From Candidatus Aalborgicola bjergmarkensis (lineage in GTDB: Bacteria > Pseudomonadota > Gammaproteobacteria > Burkholderiales > Burkholderiaceae_C): DNA of 39,347 bases. Shown in pieces: positions 1 through 8,377 of this stretch. The position numbers were made by a program, and so were the translations under genes. The stretch is from contig JADJFE010000019.1 of assembly GCA_016708725.1 (NCBI GenBank), forward strand, positions 1 through 39,347, written 5' to 3'. The notes under the pieces are model-generated. The model was not told the DNA's origin. It did no database searches and was given only the letters and a program-made list of their open reading frames with translations. Position 1 is the first letter of the stretch. Each line of letters starts with the position of its first letter.

Positions 1-2
1 GG

Positions 3-242
3 CAAGCCCTGGCGCTGGAGCAGGCGCTGCAACGCGCTGGCGTACACACCCGCTGCGAAATCACGCAAGGCCACTGGCATGTGGCGCAGATGCATGCCGG
101 TGCGCTCGCCAGTGCCGACGAAGCCCTTGCCAGCATGGCGCGTTTTGTGGCATCCATCGTGCCTCCGGTAAAGCCAGGGTTCACGCACACGGTCCGCAGC
201 GCAGAGGCGCTGTGCGCGTTCGGCTACGGCGGCGCGTGTTAA
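3..242 (+). CDS. C-terminal fragment of a probable alpha/beta hydrolase (5' end outside window)
   Basis: An open frame runs from the first bases to a TAA at 240-242, about 79 residues, and has no start inside the window. It contains a GHWHVAQMHAG stretch followed by a helix (DEALASMARFVAS). That pattern resembles the catalytic-His region and last helix of alpha/beta hydrolase-fold esterases. The assignment rests on this short motif only. The next gene is on the same strand after a 68-bp gap, so the two may be co-transcribed. Confidence 0.5.
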   Translation, partial: QALALEQALQRAGVHTRCEITQGHWHVAQMHAGALASADEALASMARFVASIVPPVKPGFTHTVRSAEALCAFGYGGAC

Positions 243-310
243 GCTGTTGGGTTTTATCACCCGATGTTGGACGTTTGACGTCTGACATTTGAAACTCCCA
301 GGAGATTGCC

Positions 311-1441
311 ATGCCAGGCTTGCTGCCCCAGGTTGACCCCGATGGTTTGCTGGAATTTTCCGTGGTCTATACCGACCGCGCACTCAACCACATGTCACAG
401 CGCTTCCAGGGCGTGATGCACGACGTGTCCCGTCTTCTCAAGGAGGTGTACCACGCCCATTCCGTCGCCCTGGTGCCAGGCGGCGGCACTTTCGGCATGG
501 AGGCCGTAGCGCGTCAATTTGCCCACGACAAGAAAGTGCTGGTCATCCGCAATGGCTGGTTCAGTTACCGCTGGACGCAGATTTTCGACATGGGGCGCAT
601 CCCGGCGCAGTCCACGGTACTGAAAGCGCGCCGCATAGATGCCAGCAAGCAGTCCGCCTGGATTCCCTGCCCGGTGGAAGAAGTGGTGGAGACCATTGCG
701 CGTGAAAAGCCCGACCTGGTGTTTGCCCCGCACGTCGAGACCTCCAGCGGCATGCTGCTGCCCGACGATTACCTGCGCAGCGTGGCCGATGCCGTACACG
801 CGGTGGGCGGGCTGATGGTGCTGGACTGCATTGCCTCGGGCGCCATCTGGGTCGATATGCAGTTGTGCGGGGTGGATGTGCTGATCAGCGCCCCGCAAAA
901 GGGCTGGAGTGCGACGCCTTGCTGCGCCATGGTCATGCTCAGTGAACGCGCCCGCACGGCCATCGAGGCCACGACCAGCTCCAGCTTTGCTGGCGACTTG
1001 AAAAAGTGGCTGCAAATCATGGAAACCTACGAAAAAGGCGGCCACGCCTACCACGCCACCATGCCCACCGACGGCATTACCCGCTTACGCGATGTGATGC
1101 TGGAAACCCGCGACTACGGCTTTGAAAAAGTCTGGGGTGAGCAGTGGGAACTCGGCACCCGCGTGCGTGCGCTGTTTGAGAGCCGGGGCATCCGCAGCGT
1201 CGCCGCCCCAGGGTTTCAAGCGCCAGGCGTGGTGGTGAGCTACACCGAAGACCCAGGCCTTCAGTCGGGCAAGAAATTTCTGGAACTCGGCGTACAAGCC
1301 GCCGCCGGTGTGCCGCTGCAATGCGACGAGCCAGCCGACTTCATGAGCTTTCGCATTGGCCTCTTCGGCCTGGAGAAGCTGCACAACGTGGACCGCACGG
1401 TGGGGCAACTGTCCGACGCACTGGATCGGATGGGAATGTGA
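311..1441 (+). CDS. Aminotransferase class V family protein (alanine-glyoxylate/serine type), PLP-dependent
   Basis: This 376-residue protein is a fold-type I PLP enzyme of aminotransferase class V. The N-terminal third holds a PGGGTFGMEA loop typical of PLP-phosphate binding. An MVLDCIASGA stretch supplies the cofactor-pyridine Asp, and the SAPQKGW motif near residue 198 supplies the Schiff-base Lys. The length fits the family's usual 360-400 residues. A good ribosome site (AGGAG) lies 5-9 bases before the ATG. It probably transfers an amino group to glyoxylate or another keto acid, but the substrate cannot be read from the sequence. It sits downstream of a hydrolase fragment and converges with the flavin reductase gene. 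Confidence 0.8.
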   Translation: MPGLLPQVDPDGLLEFSVVYTDRALNHMSQRFQGVMHDVSRLLKEVYHAHSVALVPGGGTFGMEAVARQFAHDKKVLVIRNGWFSYRWTQIFDMGRIPAQSTVLKARRIDASKQSAWIPCPVEEVVETIAREKPDLVFAPHVETSSGMLLPDDYLRSVADAVHAVGGLMVLDCIASGAIWVDMQLCGVDVLISAPQKGWSATPCCAMVMLSERARTAIEATTSSSFAGDLKKWLQIMETYEKGGHAYHATMPTDGITRLRDVMLETRDYGFEKVWGEQWELGTRVRALFESRGIRSVAAPGFQAPGVVVSYTEDPGLQSGKKFLELGVQAAAGVPLQCDEPADFMSFRIGLFGLEKLHNVDRTVGQLSDALDRMGM

Positions 1442-1456
1442 AGATATTGAAGAGAT

Positions 1457-2059
1457 TCAACCGCTGATCAGCAACGACTCTCCCGTCACCAGGAACTGAC
1501 CGCCCGAGACGTAATGCAGCGTACGCAGGTCGTCGCTGCGGCCATCAAAGCACCAACGCCCGGCGTTGAACACCCGTGAATCGGCGTAGGCTGCGGTCAC
1601 TTCGCCAATAAACAGGTCATACTGACTCTGGTTGTGCGGCTCGGGGATTACCGTGCATGCCAGCCAACCCACACAGCCATGCACCAGCGGCACAGCATCC
1701 GGGGTAGGCGTGAACGTCTCGACATGGTGCTTGCGCAGTTTGTCCTTGACATCGCTGGCGCTGTCGGAGCCAACACCCAGGGTCAGCGCAGCCATGGCCC
1801 TGGTCGGCACATTGAGCGCAAACCGGCCACTGGCCTCGACCAAAGTCCGGGTATAGGAAGCCTTGTCGATGACCACCATGACCTTGGGCGGCGAAAAGTC
1901 CAGGGGGCACGACCACGCCGCCGCCATGACATTGACGCTGTCCCCATGCTGGGAGGACACCAGCACGGTCGGGCCATGGTTGAGCAAACGGAATGCCTTG
2001 TCCAGCGCAACGGGAGAGAAAAATTCGGGAAGAAACTCGGGGTTTTCGGGATTTGCCAT
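1457..2059 (-). CDS. Flavin reductase-like FMN-binding protein
   Basis: About 200 residues belong to the flavin reductase-like FMN-binding split-barrel family. Visible landmarks are GPTVLVSSQHGDSVNVMAAA near the N-terminus, a PPKVMVVID strand, and the RFALNVPT segment typical of these proteins. Such proteins bind FMN and serve as reductase partners of monooxygenases or as stand-alone flavoproteins. I chose the ATG at 2059, which gives MANPENPEF. An in-frame ATG eight codons upstream (2083) is possible but adds an unusual leader. The gene converges on the aminotransferase and diverges from purL. The shared upstream region holds a perfect dyad at 2286-2301. Confidence 0.8.
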   Translation of the reverse strand: MANPENPEFLPEFFSPVALDKAFRLLNHGPTVLVSSQHGDSVNVMAAAWSCPLDFSPPKVMVVIDKASYTRTLVEASGRFALNVPTRAMAALTLGVGSDSASDVKDKLRKHHVETFTPTPDAVPLVHGCVGWLACTVIPEPHNQSQYDLFIGEVTAAYADSRVFNAGRWCFDGRSDDLRTLHYVSGGQFLVTGESLLISG

Positions 2060-2285
2060 GGCACGATTGTCACGCAGATTCACCAGACATGCTGCCCAGG
2101 TTTGGGTGATCGGGTTTTTCCGGGTGCTGGGGGCAGGTTCTTATTACTACATTTTCAGTAGCTGTCCCCGCTTGTCCCACGGGGGCTACAGGCTGATTTG
2201 ATACCTGATTTGAGGCTAAATCGAGGCTAAAAACGTGCCACAAAGGCTTGCGGGCATCTCCTGTGGTGCGGTTTTGGTGTTTTTA

Positions 2286-2301
2286 ATATCACGGGTGATA
2301 T
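2286..2301. promoter_or_regulatory. Perfect 7-2-7 dyad, candidate operator
   Basis: ATATCAC-GG-GTGATAT is a perfect palindrome in the 350-bp gap between the divergent flavin reductase and purL genes. It is immediately followed by TTGACG (2306-2311), a possible -35 box, with a weak -10 candidate TGTGAT inside the adjacent repeat. The size and symmetry suit a dimeric repressor site. It does not match the enterobacterial PurR box. Which gene it controls is unknown. Confidence 0.4.
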
Positions 2302-2313
2302 GAAATTGACGCA

Positions 2314-2347
2314 ATTCCATGTGATTCCATGTGATTCCATGTGATTC
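2314..2347. repeat. Short tandem repeat, 10-bp unit x3
   Basis: Three perfect copies of ATTCCATGTG (2314-2343) and a partial fourth lie about 60 bp before the purL start. The rest of the 2084-2406 gap shows no gene. It has AT-rich text, the dyad at 2286-2301, and CCCC/GGGG complementary runs just before the purL start that could fold over the ribosome site. Confidence 0.7.
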
Positions 2348-2406
2348 GTGGAATGCCTTGGCAAACAAGCGCCCGTTAAAATCCCCCCATTTTTCGGGGC
2401 ACTTTC

Positions 2407-5400
2407 TTGACACTACACATCACCCCATTCGAGGGCGGCAACGCTCTGAGCCCCTTTCGCAGCCAGCAACTCCTACCCAGACTGCAAGCCGTACACCCGC
2501 GCATCAGCGGCATTGCCGCGCGCTTTGTGCATTGGGTCGCGTGCGAAACCGCGCCCGATGCGGCTCTGCAGGCCAGACTGGCCGCCTTGCTCACCTACGG
2601 CGAACCCTACAGCGCCGCCACGGATGGCCCGCTGGTCATCGTCGCGCCCCGGCTGGGCACGGTATCGCCCTGGGCCTCCAAGGCCACCGACATTGCCCAC
2701 AACTGCGCACTGGCCGTCAAGCGCATCGAGCGCGTGGTCGAATACCGGCTGACGCTCAAATCCGGTTTACTCTCCAAAGCGAGCCTGAGCACGGAACAGA
2801 TGGCGCACATCGCGGACCTGCTGCACGACCGCATGACCGAAAGTGTGCTGTGGGAACGCGACCAGGCGCGCGCGCTGTTTGACACCCTGCCACCCGTGCC
2901 GATGGAGCATGTGGACGTGCTGGGCGCGGGTCGCTCGGCGCTGGTTGCGGCCAATACCCGCTTTGGTCTGGCGCTGGCGGACGATGAAATCGACTACCTG
3001 CTGCTAGCTTTTGGCGCACTGGGGCGCAACCCGACCGACGTCGAGCTGATGATGTTCGCCCAGGCCAATAGCGAACACTGCCGCCACAAGATTTTCAACG
3101 CCCAGTTCACCATCGACGGCGTGGCCCAGGAACATTCCCTCTTTGGCATGATCCGCCACACACACCAGCGCAATCCGCAGCACATGCTGGTGGCCTACTC
3201 GGACAACGCCTCGGTCATGGAGGGGCGGAAAATCGAGCATTTTGCAGCCAAATCAGCCAAATCAGCCATATCGGTCTCTAGTGCCCAGGGGATAAGCGGG
3301 TACAGCTATGAAAAACATAGTGCTGTGCACCACATCCTGATGAAGGTGGAAACGCACAACCACCCCACCGCCATCTCGCCCTTTCCGGGCGCTGCCACCG
3401 GCGCGGGTGGTGAAATCCGGGATGAAGGCGCCACGGGCCGGGGTTCACGGCCCAAGGCAGGTTTGACGGGCTTTACGGTATCCAGAATCCACTGGGAAGA
3501 AGATGCCACCGACTATGGCCGCCCTGACCACATCGCCAGCCCCTTGCAGATCATGACCGAAGGACCGCTGGGAGGTGCTGCGTTCAACAACGAATTTGGC
3601 CGCCCTAACCTTTTGGGTTATTTCCGCGAATACCAGCAGGCCATTGCCAGCGATGTCGATACCGTGCAGCGTGGCTACCACAAGCCGATCATGATTGCCG
3701 GCGGCCTGGGGGAGATCGCTGCCGGTCAGACACACAAGATCGCCTTTCCTGCGGGCACCTTGCTGATCCAGCTGGGTGGCCCCGGCATGCGCATCGGCAT
3801 GGGCGGAGGTGCTGCCAGCTCCATGGCCACGGGCACCAACGCCGCCGCCCTGGACTTTGACTCGGTGCAGCGCGACAACCCCGAAATCCAGCGCCGCGCA
3901 CAGGAAGTCATCAACCAATGCTGGCTGCTGGGCCAGAATGGCGACGGCAACCCGATTCTGGCGATCCACGACGTGGGCGCAGGCGGCCTGAGCAATGCAT
4001 TCCCCGAACTGACGCACGAAGCCCAGCGCGGCGCGCGCTTTGACCTGCGCGCCGTGCCGCTGGAAGAAAGCGGCCTGGCGCCCAAGGAAATCTGGTGCAA
4101 CGAAAGCCAGGAACGCTACGTTCTGGCCATTGCGCCCGAATCGCTGGAGTTATTCCACGCCTTATGCGCACGCGAACGCTGTCCCTTCGCCGTGGTCGGC
4201 GTGGCAACCGAAGCGCGGCAGCTGGTACTGGCGGACCCCGGCCAGGAATCTCCGGTCGATATGCCCATGGACGTGCTGCTGGGCAAGCCGCCACGCATGC
4301 TGCGCGATGTCAAGACCATTACGCGCCGCTTTGCCGCACTCGATCTGGGCGGCGTGGCGCTGCAACAGGCCGTGATTGACGTGTTGTCCCACCCCACGGT
4401 CGCATCCAAACGCTTTCTCATCACCATTGGCGACCGCACCGTAGGCGGCCTGACGCACCGCGACCAGATGGTGGGTCCATGGCAGATACCCGTGGCCGAT
4501 TGCGCCGTCACGCTGGCTGATTTCGCGGGTTTTGCCGGTGAAGCCATGGCCATGGGCGAACGCACACCGCTGGCCGCCCTCGACGCCCCGGCATCGGGGC
4601 GCATGGCGGTTGCCGAAAGTATCACCAATCTGCTGGCTGCGCCCATAGCACTGGATCGCGTCAAACTGTCGGCCAACTGGATGGCAGCCTGTGGCGAACC
4701 CGGCGAAGATGCCGCGCTCTACGCCACCGTGCGCACTGTGGCGCTGGAGTTGTGCCCGGCCTTGGGCATCTCCATCCCCGTGGGCAAGGATTCGCTCTCC
4801 ATGCGCACCCAATGGCGCGACGCCGATGGCGCTAAAAAAGTGGTAGCCCCCGTATCGCTGATCGTGAGTGCCTTTGCGACCCTCCCCGATGTGCGTGCCA
4901 CCCTGACACCGCAGCTCGATGCCAACGAAGACAGCACGCTGGTCCTCATTGACCTGGGACGCGGCCAGCACCGCCTGGGCGGCAGCATCCTGGCGCAAAC
5001 CCTGGCCCAGTCGGGTGATACTGTGCCCGATCTGGACGATCCGCAAGACCTCATCAACCTGGTCAAGGCCATCAACGCCCTGCGCGCCGAGAACAGAATA
5101 CTGGCCTACCATGACCGCAGCGACGGCGGCCTGCTGGCAACTGTGGCCGAGATGGCCTTCGCGGGCCACGTGGGCGTAACCCTGAACGTCGATATGCTGG
5201 TGTTGGAGGGCGACGGCATCAGCGACAGCCGCATGGACGCAGGCGACAGCAAGAACTGGGCGACCCAGGTGGCCGCACGGCGCATTGAACGCACGCTGCA
5301 AGCGCTGTTTTGTGAAGAATTGGGCGTGGTGCTACAGATTCGCACGACCGAACGCAGCGCCGTGATGCAAATCCTGCGCGAACATGGCTTGTCGCGCCAT

Positions 5401-6486
5401 AGCCACTGCATCGGCAAAACCCGTCCAGCCAGCGACACCATTGCCGACGGCAAGGATGAACTGCAGATCTGGCGTGATGCCAAATGCATCTTCAGCGCCC
5501 CTTTGCATGACCTGCAACAGGTATGGGATAGTGTGAGCTGGAAAATCTGCCGCCAGCGCGACAACCCGGTTTGCGCCGATGCCGAACACGCAGCCGCAGG
5601 TACACCCAACGATCCCGGATTGCATATCTTCTTGCCAAATTCGCTGCAAAGCCTCATGGATGGAGCGGGAGCAGATATAAAAAATATAGCACCCGCCATC
5701 CTGACCCAGCGCCCCAGGGTAGCGATTTTGCGTGAGCAGGGGGTTAACTCCCACGTCGAGCAGGCCTATGCCTTCACCGAGGCAGGTTTTGCCGCCTATG
5801 ACGTGCACATGACGGACCTGCAAACGGGCCGTGCATCCCTGCGCGACTTTCAAGGTATCGTCGCTTGCGGCGGCTTTTCCTATGGCGACACTTTGGGCGC
5901 AGGCATCGGCTGGGCGCGCTCCATTACCTTCAACCCGGTCTTGGCAGAGCAATTCCAGGCCTTCTTTGCCCGCTCCGAAACCTTTGGCCTGGGCGTGTGC
6001 AACGGCTGCCAGATGTTTGCCGAACTGGCCGACATCATCCCCGGCGCGCAGGATTGGCCACGCTTCACGCGCAACCAGAGCGAACGCTTCGAAGCCCGCC
6101 TGAGCATGGTCGAGGTGCTGGACTCACCCAGCATTTTCCTCTCCGGCATGGCGGGCACGCGTCTGCCGATTGCCGTGGCGCACGGCGAAGGCTATGCCAA
6201 CTTCAAGCATCGGGGCAACGCCGCCCAGGTGCTGGCCGCCATGCGCTATACCGACAACCATGGGACGGCCACCGAAGCCTACCCATTCAATCCCAACGGC
6301 AGCCCTGGTGGTTTGACGGCCGTGACCACCGCTGATGGACGCTTCACCGCCATGATGCCGCACCCCGAGCGCGTGTTCCGCAACGTCCAGATGAGCTGGA
6401 CCACGCTGGAGCGCAGCACCTTCAGCCCCTGGATGCAGTTGTGGCGCAACGCGCGGCGCTGGGTGGAACGGAATAATGCTCAATGA
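2407..6486 (+). CDS. purL: Phosphoribosylformylglycinamidine synthase (FGAM synthase), single-chain form
   Basis: This is the large fused PurL of proteobacteria, 1359 residues, which makes FGAM from FGAR, glutamine and ATP in purine synthesis. In order it has the PurS-like N-terminal domain, a linker, two AIRS-type synthetase halves (ETHNHPTAISPFPGAATG near 330; GKDSLSMRTQW near 795) and a C-terminal class I glutaminase. The glutaminase has the nucleophile Cys1198 in GVCNGCQ and the His1319/Glu1321 pair in PHPER. I accept the TTG start because the next residues (TLHITPFEGGNALSPF) match the conserved N-terminus and no closer ATG exists. Two stretches look inserted, residues about 279-301 and 1079-1098; both are in frame and resemble hairpin repeats found elsewhere in the window. 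The stop overlaps an ATG in the next frame. Confidence 0.97.
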   Translation: MTLHITPFEGGNALSPFRSQQLLPRLQAVHPRISGIAARFVHWVACETAPDAALQARLAALLTYGEPYSAATDGPLVIVAPRLGTVSPWASKATDIAHNCALAVKRIERVVEYRLTLKSGLLSKASLSTEQMAHIADLLHDRMTESVLWERDQARALFDTLPPVPMEHVDVLGAGRSALVAANTRFGLALADDEIDYLLLAFGALGRNPTDVELMMFAQANSEHCRHKIFNAQFTIDGVAQEHSLFGMIRHTHQRNPQHMLVAYSDNASVMEGRKIEHFAAKSAKSAISVSSAQGISGYSYEKHSAVHHILMKVETHNHPTAISPFPGAATGAGGEIRDEGATGRGSRPKAGLTGFTVSRIHWEEDATDYGRPDHIASPLQIMTEGPLGGAAFNNEFGRPNLLGYFREYQQAIASDVDTVQRGYHKPIMIAGGLGEIAAGQTHKIAFPAGTLLIQLGGPGMRIGMGGGAASSMATGTNAAALDFDSVQRDNPEIQRRAQEVINQCWLLGQNGDGNPILAIHDVGAGGLSNAFPELTHEAQRGARFDLRAVPLEESGLAPKEIWCNESQERYVLAIAPESLELFHALCARERCPFAVVGVATEARQLVLADPGQESPVDMPMDVLLGKPPRMLRDVKTITRRFAALDLGGVALQQAVIDVLSHPTVASKRFLITIGDRTVGGLTHRDQMVGPWQIPVADCAVTLADFAGFAGEAMAMGERTPLAALDAPASGRMAVAESITNLLAAPIALDRVKLSANWMAACGEPGEDAALYATVRTVALELCPALGISIPVGKDSLSMRTQWRDADGAKKVVAPVSLIVSAFATLPDVRATLTPQLDANEDSTLVLIDLGRGQHRLGGSILAQTLAQSGDTVPDLDDPQDLINLVKAINALRAENRILAYHDRSDGGLLATVAEMAFAGHVGVTLNVDMLVLEGDGISDSRMDAGDSKNWATQVAARRIERTLQALFCEELGVVLQIRTTERSAVMQILREHGLSRHSHCIGKTRPASDTIADGKDELQIWRDAKCIFSAPLHDLQQVWDSVSWKICRQRDNPVCADAEHAAAGTPNDPGLHIFLPNSLQSLMDGAGADIKNIAPAILTQRPRVAILREQGVNSHVEQAYAFTEAGFAAYDVHMTDLQTGRASLRDFQGIVACGGFSYGDTLGAGIGWARSITFNPVLAEQFQAFFARSETFGLGVCNGCQMFAELADIIPGAQDWPRFTRNQSERFEARLSMVEVLDSPSIFLSGMAGTRLPIAVAHGEGYANFKHRGNAAQVLAAMRYTDNHGTATEAYPFNPNGSPGGLTAVTTADGRFTAMMPHPERVFRNVQMSWTTLERSTFSPWMQLWRNARRWVERNNAQ
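3243..3320 (-). repeat. Hairpin-family repeat remnant inside purL, in frame
   Basis: Read on the reverse strand, this stretch aligns with the start of the 210-bp elements at 28441 and 29700. Shared blocks in order are CATAGCTG, CCCGC, ATCCC, GG, and AG-CCGAT-TG-C. It encodes a Ser/Ala/Lys-rich stretch, about residues 279-301, just before the conserved synthetase motif and keeps the frame open. The alignment was done by eye and is imperfect. Confidence 0.55.
5655..5697 (-). repeat. Short palindromic repeat remnant inside purL linker
   Basis: A GC-flanked dyad (GCGGG..GCA..TATA-aaaa-TATA..GC..CCCGC) lies in frame in the variable linker before the glutaminase domain, at residues about 1079-1098. 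Its reverse strand resembles the CATAGCTGCTCCCGC end of the 210-bp elements at 28441 and 29700. The short length makes the relationship tentative. Confidence 0.35.
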
Positions 6487-6548
6487 ATCCCCCAGAAGGT
6501 GCAGGGCCATGTCGAGTCGATAACAGCATTACAAAAGCGCAACCTGCA

Positions 6549-7733
6549 ATGAAAATAGCCAATCTAAGCATCCAGGGTTTTCGTTCGCTCAGGAACATAA
6601 ACTGGTCGCTGGGCGATCTCAATGTCATCATCGGCCCCAACGGCACAGGCAAATCCAATCTGTTGCGCTGCCTTGAATTGATCGCAATCTCCGCCCAGGG
6701 CAAACTGGGTAAAACCGTTCAATCCCTCGGCGGCATGGAGTCTATCGTCTGGGATGGTCAAGCCAGGTCAATCAAATTTGTCCTGAAGACAAAACCGGCA
6801 CACAGTGAACGTGCAACGGCCCCGGACAGCTACGAGTTGGAGTTGGTGCGTCTTGGTGCAAGCAGTTCCTACAAAATTGAAACCGAGCGCTTGACCAATT
6901 CCGGCAAGCACCGTTCAACGCCAGACCCCTTCAAGTTTCTGGAGCGCAGTGCCAATAAGGCCATCATTTTTAATGGAAATGAAGACACCTTTGACACCCC
7001 TGCCGACTATGTATCCGATGCAGAAAGCCTGCTGTCCATCGCCGCCGGGCCGTTCAGCATCAACCCATTCATTCCGGTGTTTCAACGCGAACTGGCATCG
7101 TTTGCCATTTACCACGATCTGGATACCCGGCCTGAAGCCACCATTCGCCAATCGGCCATTGCGCGCTTTGAGAAACGGGTTGATCCGGATGGACACAACC
7201 TGGTTTCCGTACTGCATACCCTGTACACCGGCGACCGGGATTTCAAAAACGACATCAATACCGCCATGCAGGCCGCCTTTGGCGATGATTTTGAAGAGCT
7301 GGTTTTTCCGCCCGCTGCGGATCAGCGTATCCAACTGCGCATTCGCTGGAAGTCCTTGAAACGTGAACAATCGGCAGCGGAACTCTCGGACGGTACGCTG
7401 CGTTTTCTGTTTTTGCTCTGCGTGCTGGCCAGCCCGTCGCTGGCGCCGGTGATTGCCATTGACGAACCCGAGACAGGGCTGCACCCCGCCATGCTGCCCT
7501 TGGTTGCTGAATATGCGGTGGAGGCATCCCGGCGTGCGCAAATTATTTTCACCACCCATTCGCCCCAGTTTCTGGATGCGTTCATTGGCGTGAAACCCAC
7601 CACCACGGTGGCCCAATGGGGCAATGGCGAAACCACATTGCACACACTGGATGCCGTGCAACTCGATTACTGGCTCAAGGAATACTCGCTGGGCAGCCTG
7701 TTCAGCTCCGGTGAACTGGAGCAAATGGAATGA
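6549..7733 (+). CDS. AAA/ABC-type ATPase (OLD/RloA-like), first gene of a two-gene cassette
   Basis: This 394-residue SMC/ABC-like ATPase belongs to the broad AAA_21/OLD-type group. It begins with the typical MKIANLSIQGFRSLRNINW start. Walker A is GPNGTGKS at 29-36, a signature-like SDGTLRFL precedes Walker B, IDEPETGLHP contains Asp305-Glu306, and the switch His337 lies in TTHSPQ. A start at 6483 overlapping the purL stop is possible, but the conserved N-terminus begins at the ATG at 6549. Neither start has a clear ribosome site. The stop overlaps the next ATG (ATGA), so both proteins should be made together. ATPases of this type paired with a Toprim-like or DUF4276 partner are common in phage-defence and abortive-infection modules. 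A defence role here is inferred from that precedent. Confidence 0.85.
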   Translation: MKIANLSIQGFRSLRNINWSLGDLNVIIGPNGTGKSNLLRCLELIAISAQGKLGKTVQSLGGMESIVWDGQARSIKFVLKTKPAHSERATAPDSYELELVRLGASSSYKIETERLTNSGKHRSTPDPFKFLERSANKAIIFNGNEDTFDTPADYVSDAESLLSIAAGPFSINPFIPVFQRELASFAIYHDLDTRPEATIRQSAIARFEKRVDPDGHNLVSVLHTLYTGDRDFKNDINTAMQAAFGDDFEELVFPPAADQRIQLRIRWKSLKREQSAAELSDGTLRFLFLLCVLASPSLAPVIAIDEPETGLHPAMLPLVAEYAVEASRRAQIIFTTHSPQFLDAFIGVKPTTTVAQWGNGETTLHTLDAVQLDYWLKEYSLGSLFSSGELEQME

Positions 7734-8356
7734 GGTTTGTGCTGTTCGTCGAAGGCTATACCGAAGACAAAGCCTTGCCTGCTTTTTTGAAACGCTGGCT
7801 TGATCCCCGACTGGATCGGCCCGTGGGCATCCGCACCGTGCGCTTTGACGGCTGGGCTGCGCTGTTAAAGGATGCGCCGCTCAAAGCCAGCATGTACCTG
7901 AATGGCCCAGCCAAAGACGGACTGATCGCGGTGATCGCTTTGCTGGACTTGTATGGCCCGACTTTTTATCCATCAAACTTGATAGCGAGTGCCGCACGCT
8001 ACACCTGGGCTAGAGGCTATATTGAAACAAAAGTGAATCACCCCAGGTTTTTTCAGTTCTTCGCGGTGCATGAAGTCGAAGCCTGGCTGTTGAGTGATCC
8101 CAGAATATTTCCTGCCGAGGTCAGAAAAGCACTGCCAGGCAAGATCGCACAGCCCGAGACGGTCAACTTTGACGAGCCACCCGCCAGATTGCTGGAGCGT
8201 TTGTACGCCACCAATACCAAGCGGTCTTACAAAAAGGTGGCAAACGGTCGGGAACTTTTTGGCCGCCTGGACCCGGAAATTGCCTACCGTCAATGCCCCA
8301 AGCTCAAAGAGTTGCTCGACAAGATGCTTGAACTGGCACAAACCACACTGAAATGA
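7730..8356 (+). CDS. DUF4276-like protein, partner of the upstream ATPase
   Basis: This 208-residue protein opens with the MRFVLFVEGYTEDKALPAFLKRWL pattern typical of DUF4276. A conserved acidic Glu near the N-terminus follows a hydrophobic strand, ALLDLYGPTFYP follows, and HEVEAWLLSD lies around residues 114-123. This arrangement of strands with acidic residues recalls Toprim-like nuclease folds, but catalytic activity is not proven. Its ATG overlaps the ATPase stop by four bases. The downstream boundary is abrupt: within about 20 bp of its stop, a decayed copy of purL begins. It probably acts as the effector of the ATPase. RloB- or AbiL-type partners are an alternative description. Confidence 0.75.
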   Translation: MRFVLFVEGYTEDKALPAFLKRWLDPRLDRPVGIRTVRFDGWAALLKDAPLKASMYLNGPAKDGLIAVIALLDLYGPTFYPSNLIASAARYTWARGYIETKVNHPRFFQFFAVHEVEAWLLSDPRIFPAEVRKALPGKIAQPETVNFDEPPARLLERLYATNTKRSYKKVANGRELFGRLDPEIAYRQCPKLKELLDKMLELAQTTLK

Positions 8357-8377
8357 TGCAGCTCAAACCTGTCGCCG

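Noticed and set aside
2407..2412. TTGACA at the purL start as a -35 box
   Set aside because: It is the start codon and second codon; no -10 box lies at the right distance and the next residues are conserved PurL.
7970..8030. Stretch in the DUF4276-like gene that resembles the hairpin repeat family
   Set aside because: The protein here (LYGPTFYP...HPRFFQFFAVHE) fits the family pattern without a gap, and the base similarity is short.
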